64,000 nucleotides of DNA, from contig JBHGNT010000014.1 in the NCBI GenBank assembly GCA_043228905.1, positions 3,782,001-3,846,000 on the forward strand. The letters are read 5' to 3'. The stretch is from Azolla caroliniana (taxonomy: Eukaryota > Polypodiophyta). The first letter of the stretch is position 1; each line of letters starts with the position of its first letter. A model generated the notes under the pieces. It ran no database searches. It saw only the letters and a list, made by a program, of their open reading frames with translations, and was not told the origin of the DNA. The position numbers and the translations under genes are program-made. Shown piece after piece: positions 50,929-60,884 of the stretch.

Positions 50929-53600
50929 CACGAATACGAATGTGAAACCGGTTCTGGCCAGTCAATTCCTAACAGTATTTGGCATGGCCGTTTAGGTCAC
51001 ATGTCTCGTACTGGAATGGAAACTTTATCACGTTTTGGCTATTTACCTATGTTATCATTTTCAAATTTTTTAGTTTGTGAGCATTGTCAATATGGTAAAC
51101 AAACTAGAAGTATGCATCAGAATATTAATTCTGATTCATCTACCCAACCCTTGGATTTGGTTCATACTGATGTATTTGGTCCCATGCTTACTAGATCATT
51201 GGGTGGAGCTCTGTATTTGGTTACATTTATTGATGATGCCACTAGAAAGGTTTGGGTGTATCCCATAAAATAAAAGGGCGATGTATACTCTACTTTCAGA
51301 AAATGGCTTGCCTCGGTGGAGACTAAAAAGGGTATAAAGCTTAAGGCTTTACGTTTTGATAATGGAGGTGAGTATACCTCTAGAGGCATACGTAGAGAGT
51401 TTACTTCCCCTTACACTCTAGTACAAAATGGTGTGGCAGAAAGGATGAATAGAACCATCTAGGACATAGTTGTTTCCATGTTGCATCATGCAAATCTACC
51501 ACAAGGTTTTTGGGCTGAAGCAGTTCGGACTGCAGTTCATGTGATAAATCTATCACCTAGTACTGCCAAAGGCTTGAAAGTGGCGCAAGGGTTGTGGATA
51601 AGAAAAACCCCAAACTATGATCATCTTAGGGTATTTGGATGTGAAGCATATGTTCATGTTCCAAAACAATTAAGGCAGAAATTGGATTTCAAAAGCAAAA
51701 AATGTATTTTTCTTGGCTATGGAATAGATGGTTAGTTTGGATATCGCTTATGGGACCTTGAAATGCACACTATAGTCAAAAGTAGTGATGTTATTTTCAA
51801 TGAAAAGATTATGCATAGGCAACCAATAAAGGAAGTGGAAGTGAGGAAAGTGGTGTTTCAAGATGTTACACCCTCTATTAGTGTGCAAAAGAATAACTCC
51901 ACACCTATGCCGAATAGTCCTACAAATGTTCACCCATATGAGGATGTTCAAAATGAGGATGCATGTGTACAACTTGAAAATAGTTTGACTCCAGTTCAGC
52001 AACCAGTGCAACGATCTACTCGTGTCTTTAGGCCACCTGCTAAACTCACGGACTATGTGATGTTAACGGATGGAGGTGAACCCTCTTGTTATAAAGAAGC
52101 TATGTTGGCTAGTGATCATGTTGAGTGGGAGCATGCCATGCAAAGTGAATTGGATAGTATTTATAAGAATGGTACTTGGGATTTAGTACCTTTGCCAAAG
52201 GACAGGAAAGCATTACCATGCAAGTGGGTATACAAGTACAAGTATACGTTTGATAGTGTTTCCCCAAAGTATAAAGCACGCTTGGTAGCCAAAGGTTTCA
52301 AGCAAGTACATGGAGTTAATTTTGATGAAAACTTCTCTCCTGTAGTTAAGATGACTACATTATGTATTTTACTTTCATTGGCTGCATATCAGGATTTGGA
52401 ATTAGTCCAAATGGATGTGAAGACTGCCTTTTTACATGGGAACCTTGATGAGGATATTTATATGGAACAACCAGAAGGTCATGAAGTCTCGGGCAAAGAA
52501 CATTTGGTATGTAAACTCAAGAAGAGCTTGTATGGGCTTAAGCAGTCCCCAAGATTGTGGTACCAAAAGTTTGATGCTTTTATGAAGACTTAGTGCTGCA
52601 CTAGAAGCAATGGGGATCCTTGCCTTTATACGAAAAAATGTTCAGGTGAGAGTTCCATTATGTTGATACTCCATGTTGATGATATGTTTATCGTTGGTAA
52701 AAACAAGGATGAGTTATACTTTTTGAAGAAAAACTTGAGCTAGATTTTTGACATGAAGGATTTGGGAGACACAAAACATATTCTTGGTATGCATATGACG
52801 ATGCATTTACTTGTCTCAGGTTGAGTACATATCCAAGGTACTCAAGATATTTAATATGGAAAATGCAAAGCCGTTGAGCACTCCATTGCCTACATATGTA
52901 AAGCGGAGCACATGTGATAGCCCCACATCTGATGAGGACATGGAATTTATGACCAAGGTTCCTTATCAATCCGTAGTTGGGAGTCTTATGTACGCCATGG
53001 TGGCTACAAGACTAGACATTGCATTTGTAGTGGGAGTAATAAGTCGATTCATGTCAAATCCTGTTAAGAAACATTGGGATGCAGTCAAGTTGATTTTGAG
53101 ATATCTGAGTGGCACTAAGGATAAGTGCCTTTGTTTAGGTAAAGGGGACACCTCTATCATCGGATACATAGATTCAGATTATGCTAGATGTGTTGATAGT
53201 AGGAAATCTACTTCAGGGTACATTTTTCAAATTATGGGAGGTGCTATTGCTTGGAGATCCTGTCTTCAAGAATGTGTCGCATTGTCAACTACAAAGGCTG
53301 AGTATGTTGCAACCAGTGAGGCATGTAAGGAAGCAATTTGGCTGTCTTGATTAGCTAGTGACATGGGTATACCGCAACATGTACCCAAACTGTTTTGTGA
53401 TAGTCATAGTGGCATTGCTTTGGCTAAGAATCTGGTATATCATGCGAAGATCCAACATATTGGAGTGCGATATCATTTCATTCGGGAATGCGTAGCTAAT
53501 GGTTGCATTACCTCGCGAAAATGCCGCAGATGCATTAACCAAGGCCTTACCACAAGATGCGTTGGAGCATTGTCGTCACTTGATGGGAATTACTTAGTGC
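50929..53600 (+). pseudogene. Copia-3 integrase, RT and RNase H
   Basis: [49 protein letters not shown] (second catalytic Asp), [13 protein letters not shown]-stop, FGCEAYVHVPKQL. RT: MLTDGGEPSCYKEAM, LPCKWVYKYKYTFDS, DVKTAFLHGNLDEDIYMEQPEG, KSLYGLKQSPRLWY, stop near 52591, LHVDDMFIVG (YVDD changed to HVDD, near 52671). RNase H: VPYQSVVGSLMYAMVATR, IGYIDSDYARCVDSRKST, TKAEYVATSEACKEAIW, DSHSGIALAKN. Stops also near 51271, 51461, 51733 and 52741. Confidence 0.9.
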
Positions 53601-53669
53601 CTTACATTACACACTTGTCGTGTATATTGTGTAACATGCCCATCAGGTGGGAGGTATAGGTCTAGGTTT

Positions 53670-54125
53670 TGTATAACTCAACCTTCCATTATTTGTACTC
53701 CTAGTTTAGGTCTTTTGGTGGAAGATCGTTATACATGTATCCCTCATACATGCTAAGTGTGAAAAGGCCAAAACTGGTCTTCCACTTAGTAGTGTGTGGG
53801 GAGAGAGTTTGGTGTGTGAGTGAGTGAGTGAGTGAGAGAGGAAGAATGGACAATGAGCAGAATTGCCACCTTCTTCCTCCCTGTTGCTTTCCCCTCTCTT
53901 TGTTGCAGTGATCCATTGTCTTTCCTCTTTGTTGTAACCTCCACCCTCCTACTGTATAGAGTGTTGTTTATTCTATCCTATTGTTGCTTGCCCCCTGTTT
54001 TTGCAGTGCACACACAACTCGCCAAGGACCACATCTCCTTCTTCATCCTTTGTTGTCCTTGCATTACAATTCGGAGCAGAACAGAACAATTCTCTCTTGG
54101 CTCTCTGCTCTATCAATTTATAACA
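53670..54125 (+). repeat. Copia-3 3' LTR
   Basis: It follows a polypurine-like AGGTGGGAGGTATAGG (53645-53660). Best start TGTATAACTCAACC at 53670; end TTTATAACA at 54125. Only the last 60 bp or so match the 5' LTR. A GAGTGAGTGAGTGAGTG tract is at 53817-53834. Confidence 0.6.
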
Positions 54126-54384
54126 TTCCTTCATTCCTTCATTCTTTTGTCTTCCTTATTCCTTCTTCTTCTTGTAATTATTTCTAGCCGGAAGGTTGGG
54201 AATCGTTGATGGTGGAGGTAATGGGATCTTCCAACCAAGAGGAGGTTCCAATACTACTATGATCGATTCTTGACATCTGATGGAAATGGTAATAGATTTT
54301 GCACACAATGTCTTCTTCTCCTTCTAGCTTCAATGTGTAATTTGTAGACTTCTTGTCAAAGGGGGTTAGGACGTAGGACGTAGG
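54126..54384. other. Short spacer, no gene seen
   Basis: T-rich (TTCCTTCATTCC) then mixed sequence with GGACGTAGGACGTAGG just before the Gypsy fragment. Nothing coding. Confidence 0.5.
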
Positions 54385-55335
54385 GCATGCCACATCAACC
54401 AGTATTGCCATTAGAACCATTCCAGAAATGGGGTCTCGACTTTGTCATGCCATTCAAACCGGTAGCGGCAAGGACCGGAAATAGATATATCATAGTCGTC
54501 ACCGACTATTGCACAAAATGGGTCGAAGTCAAAGCCCTTTGTGATAATACATATGGTTCTGTACGAATACATATGGTGTAGATTCGGTTGCCCGATTGAG
54601 TTAGTAAGTGATCAGGATACTCACTTTGTTAATAAAATTGTTCATGAATTATCAGACTGTTATGCAGTGGTGCATAAAAGGAGTACACCTTACTACCCAC
54701 AAGCTAACGGGTTAGCCGAATCAACAAATATAACACTACAAATGATTCTGAGGAATATAGTCAATGAAAATTGCATCGACTGGGATCAGAAGCTGCATAG
54801 TGCTTTATGGGCTTACTGCACAACATATAAAACAATGATCAAGTCGACCCCATTTCGAATGTCATTCGGATTAGAGGCACTCATGTCGGTTGAATTTCAG
54901 ATTCCGACACTGCGGGTACAAGTTACCGAACGACTCGTTGAAGAGTAGTCGGAATAGATTGGAAGGAACAACTATTGTTGCTGGAAGAGAGTCGACTACA
55001 AGCAATGTGTCAATTGGAGCAAAAGTAGAGAATAACTAAGGCATTCATCGATTGGCACCGACATAATAAGGAGAAGTTGTTCGAAGTCGGTAAGCCAGTT
55101 TTAGTCTTTCAAACCAAAATGGGTGCTATGTTAGGGAAACTGAGATTCCAGTGGATGGGACTATATTGGATAGTTGACAACAACAACGATACTTATCAAG
55201 TCAGAATGCTACCTGGAGAAGTGGTACCTAAGTGGGCCAATGGGTTTTGACTCAAGCCATATCGGGGATCGACCTTGACAAACCCATTTCAACACGACAC
55301 TAAAACAGGCAGTCTGCCGACTACCTCATGAAAGT
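54385..55335 (+). pseudogene. Gypsy integrase fragment (same family as right-edge element)
   Basis: Begins [23 protein letters not shown], the integrase core start, identical in style to 63310-63330 on the other strand. [11 protein letters not shown], shifted near 54575, LVSDQDTHF, YPQANGLAEST, SALWAYCTTYKT, FRMSFGLEALM. C-terminal LVFQTKMGAMLGKLRFQW, then a stop at 55248 inside LKPYRG. No LTR, gag or RT accompanies it. Confidence 0.82.
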
Positions 55336-55538
55336 CGGCGATAGGACACAATTGTAAATATTATTTGAAAAATAAATAAATAAATAAATAAATAAATATT
55401 CAAATCTTGGCTGAAACAAACATAACAGAAAAATCAATCAAGGAGAAGGTGACTACATAAGCACCTTCTCCTCCTCTTTGTAAGCATGGGTGATCTTATT
55501 CTCTTGTTAATACAGTTTTTTGGTTTAAATTTCTGTAT

Positions 55539-55576
<38 letters not shown>
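55336..55576. other. Non-coding spacer with AAAT and CT microsatellites and a perfect hairpin
   Basis: (AAAT)n at 55372-55396. Hairpin AGGAGAAGGTG/CACCTTCTCCT (55441-55451 with 55462-55472), 10-nt loop ACTACATAAG. (CT)n at 55541-55576. No gene is seen. Confidence 0.75.
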
Positions 55577-55577
<1 letters not shown>

Positions 55578-56488
55578 ATGTAAACAACTATCGAACCATG
55601 ATGGTTGGCTCATTAATGGCAAATTTATTTGGATGTATAATGGAATCAAAGATAAGTGTATGGGCAGAAAAAAATGTTAAGAGAGCTTATGGACAAGCCG
55701 GTTTTCGAAAACACCATAGCACCATTGATCATCTTGTCACTCTTTCGAGTATTAATGGAGGAAAGTCGCCTTAAAGGTAAAGGTTTATATTGTTGCTTTG
55801 TAGACTTCAAGAAAGCTTTTGATATGGTACCTTGTGAGCATCTTTGGAGGCGGATGGAAGAACTTGAGGTGCCCAGTGAATATATGCTTGCAATTTCCCG
55901 AATATATGAAAAGGTTATATGTTGTGTGCGTATGAGAGATAGACTTTCAAATTTTTTCAATAGCACTATTGGTGTTAAGCAAGGATGCCCACTCTCACCA
56001 ACATTATTTGGTATATGCATTGATGAATTAGAAGAAATATTTACCAAGTTTGTAAAGGAAGAACGTGTTGAAGAAGTTTCCATTGGGAATGTTGTGATTA
56101 TGCTTTTGTTATATGCGGATGATGTAGTGCTTTTTGCAAATGCTTCAAGAGATGCACAAAAGCTTATGAAGGCATTGGAAAAATTTTGCGTGCATACTAG
56201 AGTAAGTGACAATAGCTCTAAACCAAAGATTATGCTTGTGAAGAGTCAAAAAAGAGATAAACCATGCATTATGTACAACAATGAGCCACTTGAATGTGTG
56301 GAAAGCTTCAAATATCTTGGCCTTGAAGTTCCTTCAAATCATAAATGGAATGAGGGTGCTACAAGCCGCTTAGAGGCGGGTAAGTGAGCATATTATGCAT
56401 TTGAGAACACATCCAATGTTGGAGATATTAAGTGTTGGGTCCTCAAGAAATATCTTTTTGACACTTTGGTGACCCCGGTTCTTCTCTA
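55577..56488 (+). mobile_element. Truncated LINE copy, plus strand
   Basis: Starts with TAATGTAAACAACTATCGAACC after the CT repeat, close to the start of the LINE at 20696-22506, and ends within LFDTLVTPVLLY at 56488, where another repeat begins. It keeps a KCWVLKKYLFDTLVTPVLLY segment deleted from the other copy. Confidence 0.85.
55656..56387 (+). pseudogene. LINE reverse transcriptase fragment, second copy
   Basis: 243 open codons: LRVLMEESRLKGKGLYCCFVDFKKAFDMVP, GVKQGCPLSPTLFGICIDELEE, LLLYADDVVLFANASRD and FKYLGLEVPSNHKW. The upstream part is shifted (GQAGFRKHHSTIDHL in another frame, near 55690), and a TGA at 56385 ends it. Confidence 0.85.
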
Positions 56489-56757
56489 TGTTACCGTATG
56501 AGACGTACATGTGATTGATAAGTGTGGGTGAACGATGTAATGTATGTGTAATCTTTTACGATTATGAGTGTGAATGTAAGTGTGAGTGTGGTGGATACAA
56601 AGAGGTGTGAGTGAGTGACTAGGTGTGAATGCCCAAGGGGCTTGCACCCTTGTGGATCTACCCCTTTGTACCTATTTAACCCCTTATGGGGAATGAATGA
56701 ATACAATAACCATTTCTCTCTCTCTCTCTCTCTCCCCTAACGTTGAACCCCCTTGGG
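56489..56757 (+). repeat. Direct terminal repeat, copy 1
   Basis: TGTTACCGTATGAGACGTAC, AACGATGTAATGTATGTG, GACTAGGTGTGAATGCCC, CTTGTGGATCTACCCC, CTATTTAACCCC, AATGAATGAATACAATAACC and a CT tract, ending near CCTTGGGAG. Shared with 58461-58770. Confidence 0.8.
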
Positions 56758-58460
56758 AGGGGGCTGGAGCCATTCTAGGCACCACCCCCCACCCCGCAAT
56801 GCTTCTCAATGCTTGTCTTGCATCTTCATGATCTCTAACCATTATACCATTCATCATCTCCACCATTACACCATGTCTATCTTCATCATCAAGCATCATC
56901 ATTATCATTCTCATTAACCCTAACCCTAAAAACCTACAACACCTTTTCACAACCACTAAGGTGACCCCCCTTTGGAGACGGAGTCGAAGAATGATACGCG
57001 ACGAAGAATGATGCAACCCTCATCAGCGCGAAATCGAATCGACAATGTGCGAGAATTGGTGGAAGTGTAAGAAAGAACGATGGCGTGATGACTATTCACT
57101 GCAGAAGTATGCAAGAAAAGCGACAAATGATGGCAATGATATGCGGGAACTGACAATATGTACAAGTGAGTGAGAAATTGAAGATTGACAATGTCTTCAT
57201 CACAAAGCGGGGAATCAATGAATCGACAAGGAAGTGTTAAGCATCCCTAATCCATGTTTAGTCATAAGCAGAGACAAATATATCCTCTGATGTGTGTTAA
57301 AGTAGAGACAAATATGTCCACAGTTTACAAGTTAAAGCACACATGTGTCTCCTAATCACCATTTCAATCATCATCACCATATCCACCTAGATCATTCTTA
57401 AAGAAGATGGAGAAGATGACGATGATCATGATGAAGGCAAATATGAACATGAAATGGTGTGTGGTTTGTGGAATCATGTGAAACTCTACCAAGATCATAG
57501 ACATGAAATATCTTTATATGAAAACCATGGATCATTCGGTGTACTAGGAATCATGAGAATTATCGTCAAAATCACATATCTGAGGTAGAAAATGGCTCAG
57601 AATAAAAGATTGGAAAGTACGAGACAAGAAGGCAGAATGGATCGAGAAATGAAGACAACGATGGAAAACGCAAATGGAGTGACGACCAACAACAACGACG
57701 ACGGTGACAGAAACAGAGACACGAAATGGACAACTGAATAGGGATGAATGGAAACCCTAGCCACACCAACTGAGAGCAATGGAGAAGGAAAAGGAACAAA
57801 GATATAGAGAAGGAAGCAGAAAATTAGAAGAAATGAAGAAAGAAAACGCAAGAAGAAGAAGAAGAAGAAGGAAGGAATCGGAGGAGACAAACAGATAGAA
57901 AGGAGGGAAACGACAGAAGCAAGAGAAAAAGAAGAAAACAAGAAAAGAAATAAGAGGGAAAAAGAGAATGAGGGCATCGGAAGATTTCATAAACATAAGG
58001 GTACATAATTAAAATTTTAAAAATCAAAGGGCACCTATGGAATTTCAAAAACCCATGAACCTAAAAGAAATGGACGCGATTCACACACAATTCACAAGAT
58101 ACAAAGAAGAACACACATACACATAACGTCTTTTTGACGACCCGAATGATGTTACCAAAGTTTGTGAGCCGACAGAACGAGAATGTTCGTGTCGATGAAG
58201 TTGCTGACCGAAGGAGATGTTCGAGTCAAGCGCCCCGATCGAGGGAGTCGATCGTTGATATTACCGAAGTTCGTGAACGACAGAACAAGAATGTTCATGT
58301 CGATGAAGATTCGCTGACCGACAAAGAGGTTCGAGTCAAGCGCTCCGATTGAGGGAGTCGATCGTTGAGAGGATCGATGGAAGTTCCGGTCGAAGAAAGA
58401 TTATGATCAAGGCATGTGGGATCGACGTGCAAGGCACTCTCCCACGGACGTGCCATATTG
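56758..58460. other. Interior of the short LTR-like element
   Basis: No recognisable protein. Purine-rich 57580-57980 gives spurious Phe/Leu/Ser frames on the minus strand. 56918-56936 holds two CCCTAA units. 58145-58370 is a tandem duplication. Confidence 0.6.
58145..58370 (+). repeat. Tandem duplication, about 110 bp x 2
   Basis: Both copies contain GACAGAAC(G/A)AGAATGTTC, GTCGATGAAG, GCTGACCGA, TTCGAGTCAAGCGC and GAGGGAGTCGATCGTTGA. Together they encode a short repeated peptide frame (RQNENVRVDE/RQNKNVHVDE). Confidence 0.8.
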
Positions 58461-58714
58461 TGTTACCGTACGAGATGTACGTGTGATTGATAAGTGAGGG
58501 TGAACGATGTAATGTATGTGTAATCTTATACGATTATGAGTGTGAATGTAAGTGTGATTGTGGTGGATACAAAGAGATGTGAGTGAGTGACTAGGTGTGA
58601 ATGCCCAAGGGGCTTGCACCCTTGTGGATCTACCCCTTTGTACCTATTTAACCTTATGGGGAATGAATGAATACAATAACCATTTCTCTCTCTCTCTCTC
58701 TCTCTCTCTTTGAC

Positions 58715-58745
<31 letters not shown>

Positions 58746-58770
58746 CCCTAACATTGAACCTCCTTGGGAG
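58461..58770 (+). repeat. Direct terminal repeat, copy 2
   Basis: Copy of 56489-56757 with a longer interrupted CT tract (58686-58744), ending CCTTGGGAG directly at the start of the next LTR (58771). Confidence 0.8.
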
Positions 58771-59189
58771 TGTTATTCGCTGGCCGGACAAGGCCTAACA
58801 CAAGGTGTCACGGAGACACTTCACCAAAGGGTGATTACGGCATAGGATTAAGATTCAACGATTACACCGACTTACGTAGGTTACACGATTAGAATGCTTT
58901 GGTTAATTACACGCGTAAGATATAACAGTAATTACAGAACGGAAATCAAGACAGAAGTATAAACACCATAAGCTCTATTAATTATCCGCTGTGATTACAA
59001 TGGGGTCCGGCCTTTTAAATAGGTTTCCGGCCCGTAGTACAAAACGGTGCCTATCGCACCTATTCGGGATCCGTCCGGATCTGAAACGGCATACCGTTTC
59101 CAGTCCGTCCGTCCACACTATGCTCATTTACAACCATATTTAATTAATTCCTTCACTCCGTATTTTGGACTCCTTGCCGGCCGGTAACA
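58771..59189 (-). repeat. Gypsy-3 LTR
   Basis: 419 bp between TGTTATTCG and GGTAACA; boundaries agree with the solo LTR at 26803-27240, where a target duplication fixes them. Followed on the plus strand by CATGGCACGCCCGTGGGAC, which looks like a primer site of the opposite polarity (see findings). Confidence 0.8.
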
Positions 59190-59241
59190 CATGGCACGCC
59201 CGTGGGACAGTACCTTGTACGTCGAACCCTTCTTGGCCCCT

Positions 59242-60840
59242 TCATTGTTCACCCAAATTGTCCAAAATACTTTGTTCCAGAATTTCCACTTGTTCTTCCG
59301 GTTGTGGTTGTTGCGGCTGTGCTTGCTGCTGCTGTGGTTGCGGTTGGGACTGAGGCTGCTCCGGCTGCTCTATAGGCGGCTGCTCCGTTTGTTTCTCTGA
59401 CTCCGGCATCTCCGTTTGACTGCTTCCGGTCCGGTCTCCTTCCAGTAACGGTTCCTCATCACTGAGGTTGACCGTAACCGGTTCTCGTGCTTTCTCTTCC
59501 CGGATCCGGGACCTCTCGTAGCTTTCAAACTGGATCTGCGCCTCCAGCCTATCGTCGTCCAGCTGAGCTACAAGTTGCCGGACTTGCCCTAGTTGGTCCT
59601 CTGCCAAGGCTTGAAAGTCTTCGGCCATCTCATCTCTTATGCCGGTGAAGTCTTCGGAAGTCAGCATATAGCAATCATCTCCCTCCTTCCGCCGGTTCTC
59701 TACGTCGGCCCGGAGCAATTGGAGTTCCGTCGCGTTCGTGGCCCACTTGGTCCACCATTTGACGGAGCCGTTGTCAATCAAGCTCTTGGTCTGGTTCAAC
59801 CAGGCCCGCATGATATCCTGGATGCGACTTGCTCCCATTTGCGCTCTACTTTCCACCACTTGTCGCTCCTCCTTCAACTGCTTGATGAGATTCGCCGTAT
59901 CCTCCGCCTGCTCTCTGTAGCGTGTCAGCTGCCCTTGATATGTTGTCTGCAGCCTCTGCAGTACCTCCGCCGCTCTTTCTTTTTCCGCCTGCTGTTGCCT
60001 GAGGAGCTCTGTCTGAACCTTCTCCGCCTCTTCCAACCGTCTTCTGGTTTCCGCTTGTTCATTAGCGTATGCCGTTGCGGTCCGATCAACTGCTTGCCGG
60101 AGCTCATCCATCCGTTCCTTGTGCTCCGTTTGCAACCGTTTATACTCCCGGTGCAAGTGCTCAAATTCCTCCGTTTTTTGTTTGAGCTTGCCGTTGATCT
60201 GGCGATGGTTCCGGTCCTCCCGGTCCTTTACCTGCCGGAGTTCCTCTTTCAGGCGCTCTACTTCTGTTTCGGCGTTTCTCCGGAGTCTGTCCTTCTCTTG
60301 CAGCATTTTCTCCTTTTCCTCCTTGAGCCGGTCGTACGCTTGGTGGCCTTTCCGTAAGCTCTCCTCAGCCCGGCGTAGATTCTCAGCAGTCTTTTTGAGT
60401 TCTACCTCCGCTGCCGTCTTCAACTCTCTTTCACGGCTCCTCAGCGCTTCTTGGGCAGCTAGCTCATCCTTTAACTCCGCAAGCTCTTGGGCTTGTGCTG
60501 CATTTCTCTCCGGAACGGTTTCCGTTGCCGGGGTCTGATTGCTATGTACAGGTTGATCTGACGCTTTATTCTGTACATTGCCCGGAGTCACCGGTGCTTG
60601 GACTTGTGTTGTCAAACCCAATTGAGCCATTTCCCTTGTGACCCTGTCCAAGTCTTGTTCAAGGCTCCGGATTCTGGACCGGGCCGTCTCTAGATCTACG
60701 GTTGTGACGAGCAACCGTTCGTGGTGCGCTCTCTCCTCCGCCTCTATGTATTCGACCGCTCCGGCGATCTGCTCGCCTACCCACCGTAGCGACATGCTAC
60801 TGGTGCCTTGCTGCTGTACTGGTCGGGTCGGCTCGTTCAC
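59242..60840 (-). CDS. Gypsy-3 3'-terminal ORF: long coiled-coil protein (532 aa)
   Basis: Counted from a GTG at 60840; the frame is open further upstream and overlaps the previous ORF in the -1 frame, so the true start is uncertain. Residues about 25-330 are dominated by heptad-rich Glu/Arg/Lys/Gln coiled coil (IRSLEQDLDRVTREMAQL, LKDELAAQEALRSRERELK, RLKEELRQVKDREDRN, TEEFEHLHREYKRLQTEHKER). A less charged middle (SLIDNGSVKWWTKWATNATELQLL) follows, then a Glu/Pro/Gln tail with PQPQQQQAQPQQPQ. No signal peptide, membrane helix or enzyme motif. Its place after integrase is where envelope-like or accessory ORFs sit in other plant Gypsy elements. Function unknown; a structural or particle-associated role is inference. 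Confidence 0.7.
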   Translation of the reverse strand: MNEPTRPVQQQGTSSMSLRWVGEQIAGAVEYIEAEERAHHERLLVTTVDLETARSRIRSLEQDLDRVTREMAQLGLTTQVQAPVTPGNVQNKASDQPVHSNQTPATETVPERNAAQAQELAELKDELAAQEALRSRERELKTAAEVELKKTAENLRRAEESLRKGHQAYDRLKEEKEKMLQEKDRLRRNAETEVERLKEELRQVKDREDRNHRQINGKLKQKTEEFEHLHREYKRLQTEHKERMDELRQAVDRTATAYANEQAETRRRLEEAEKVQTELLRQQQAEKERAAEVLQRLQTTYQGQLTRYREQAEDTANLIKQLKEERQVVESRAQMGASRIQDIMRAWLNQTKSLIDNGSVKWWTKWATNATELQLLRADVENRRKEGDDCYMLTSEDFTGIRDEMAEDFQALAEDQLGQVRQLVAQLDDDRLEAQIQFESYERSRIREEKAREPVTVNLSDEEPLLEGDRTGSSQTEMPESEKQTEQPPIEQPEQPQSQPQPQQQQAQPQQPQPEEQVEILEQSILDNLGEQ

Positions 60841-60884
60841 TGTGGAATTGTCTGGCCTGAGTGCCTGTATCTGCCGTTCTGGTT

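Larger units (their letters stand above)
24480..54125 (+). mobile_element. Copia-3, old Ty1/copia element split by successive insertions
   Basis: Recovered colinear pieces: LTR end and primer site (24488-24563), gag (25146-25534, 30779-30851, 36476-36936), protease (42707-43213), INT-RT-RH (50929-53600) and 3' LTR (about 53670-54125). The intervals are occupied by Copia-4, Copia-5, Gypsy-1 and a solo LTR containing Gypsy-2. Collapsing the perfect target duplications of the first three rejoins the Copia-3 protein. AT-rich codon use distinguishes its pieces from the GC-rich guests. Stops in INT and RT show that the host is dead. The 5' limit is uncertain. Confidence 0.88.
56489..58770 (+). mobile_element. 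Short non-autonomous LTR-like element (TRIM/LARD-like)
   Basis: Direct repeats about 56489-56757 and 58461-58770 enclose 1.7 kb without gag or pol, inserted in the LINE. The interior has GA-rich low-complexity DNA (57580-57980) and a tandem duplication. Typical primer and polypurine sites are not obvious, so a tandem or segmental duplication is the alternative. Confidence 0.55.

Noticed and set aside
57597-58048. Minus-strand Phe/Leu/Ser-rich frames resembling membrane proteins
   Set aside because: Produced by GA-rich low-complexity DNA; overlapping frames look the same in different phases.
59593-60357. Plus-strand 254-codon Leu-rich frame
   Set aside because: Antisense of the Glu/Leu/Arg coiled-coil ORF; no independent support.
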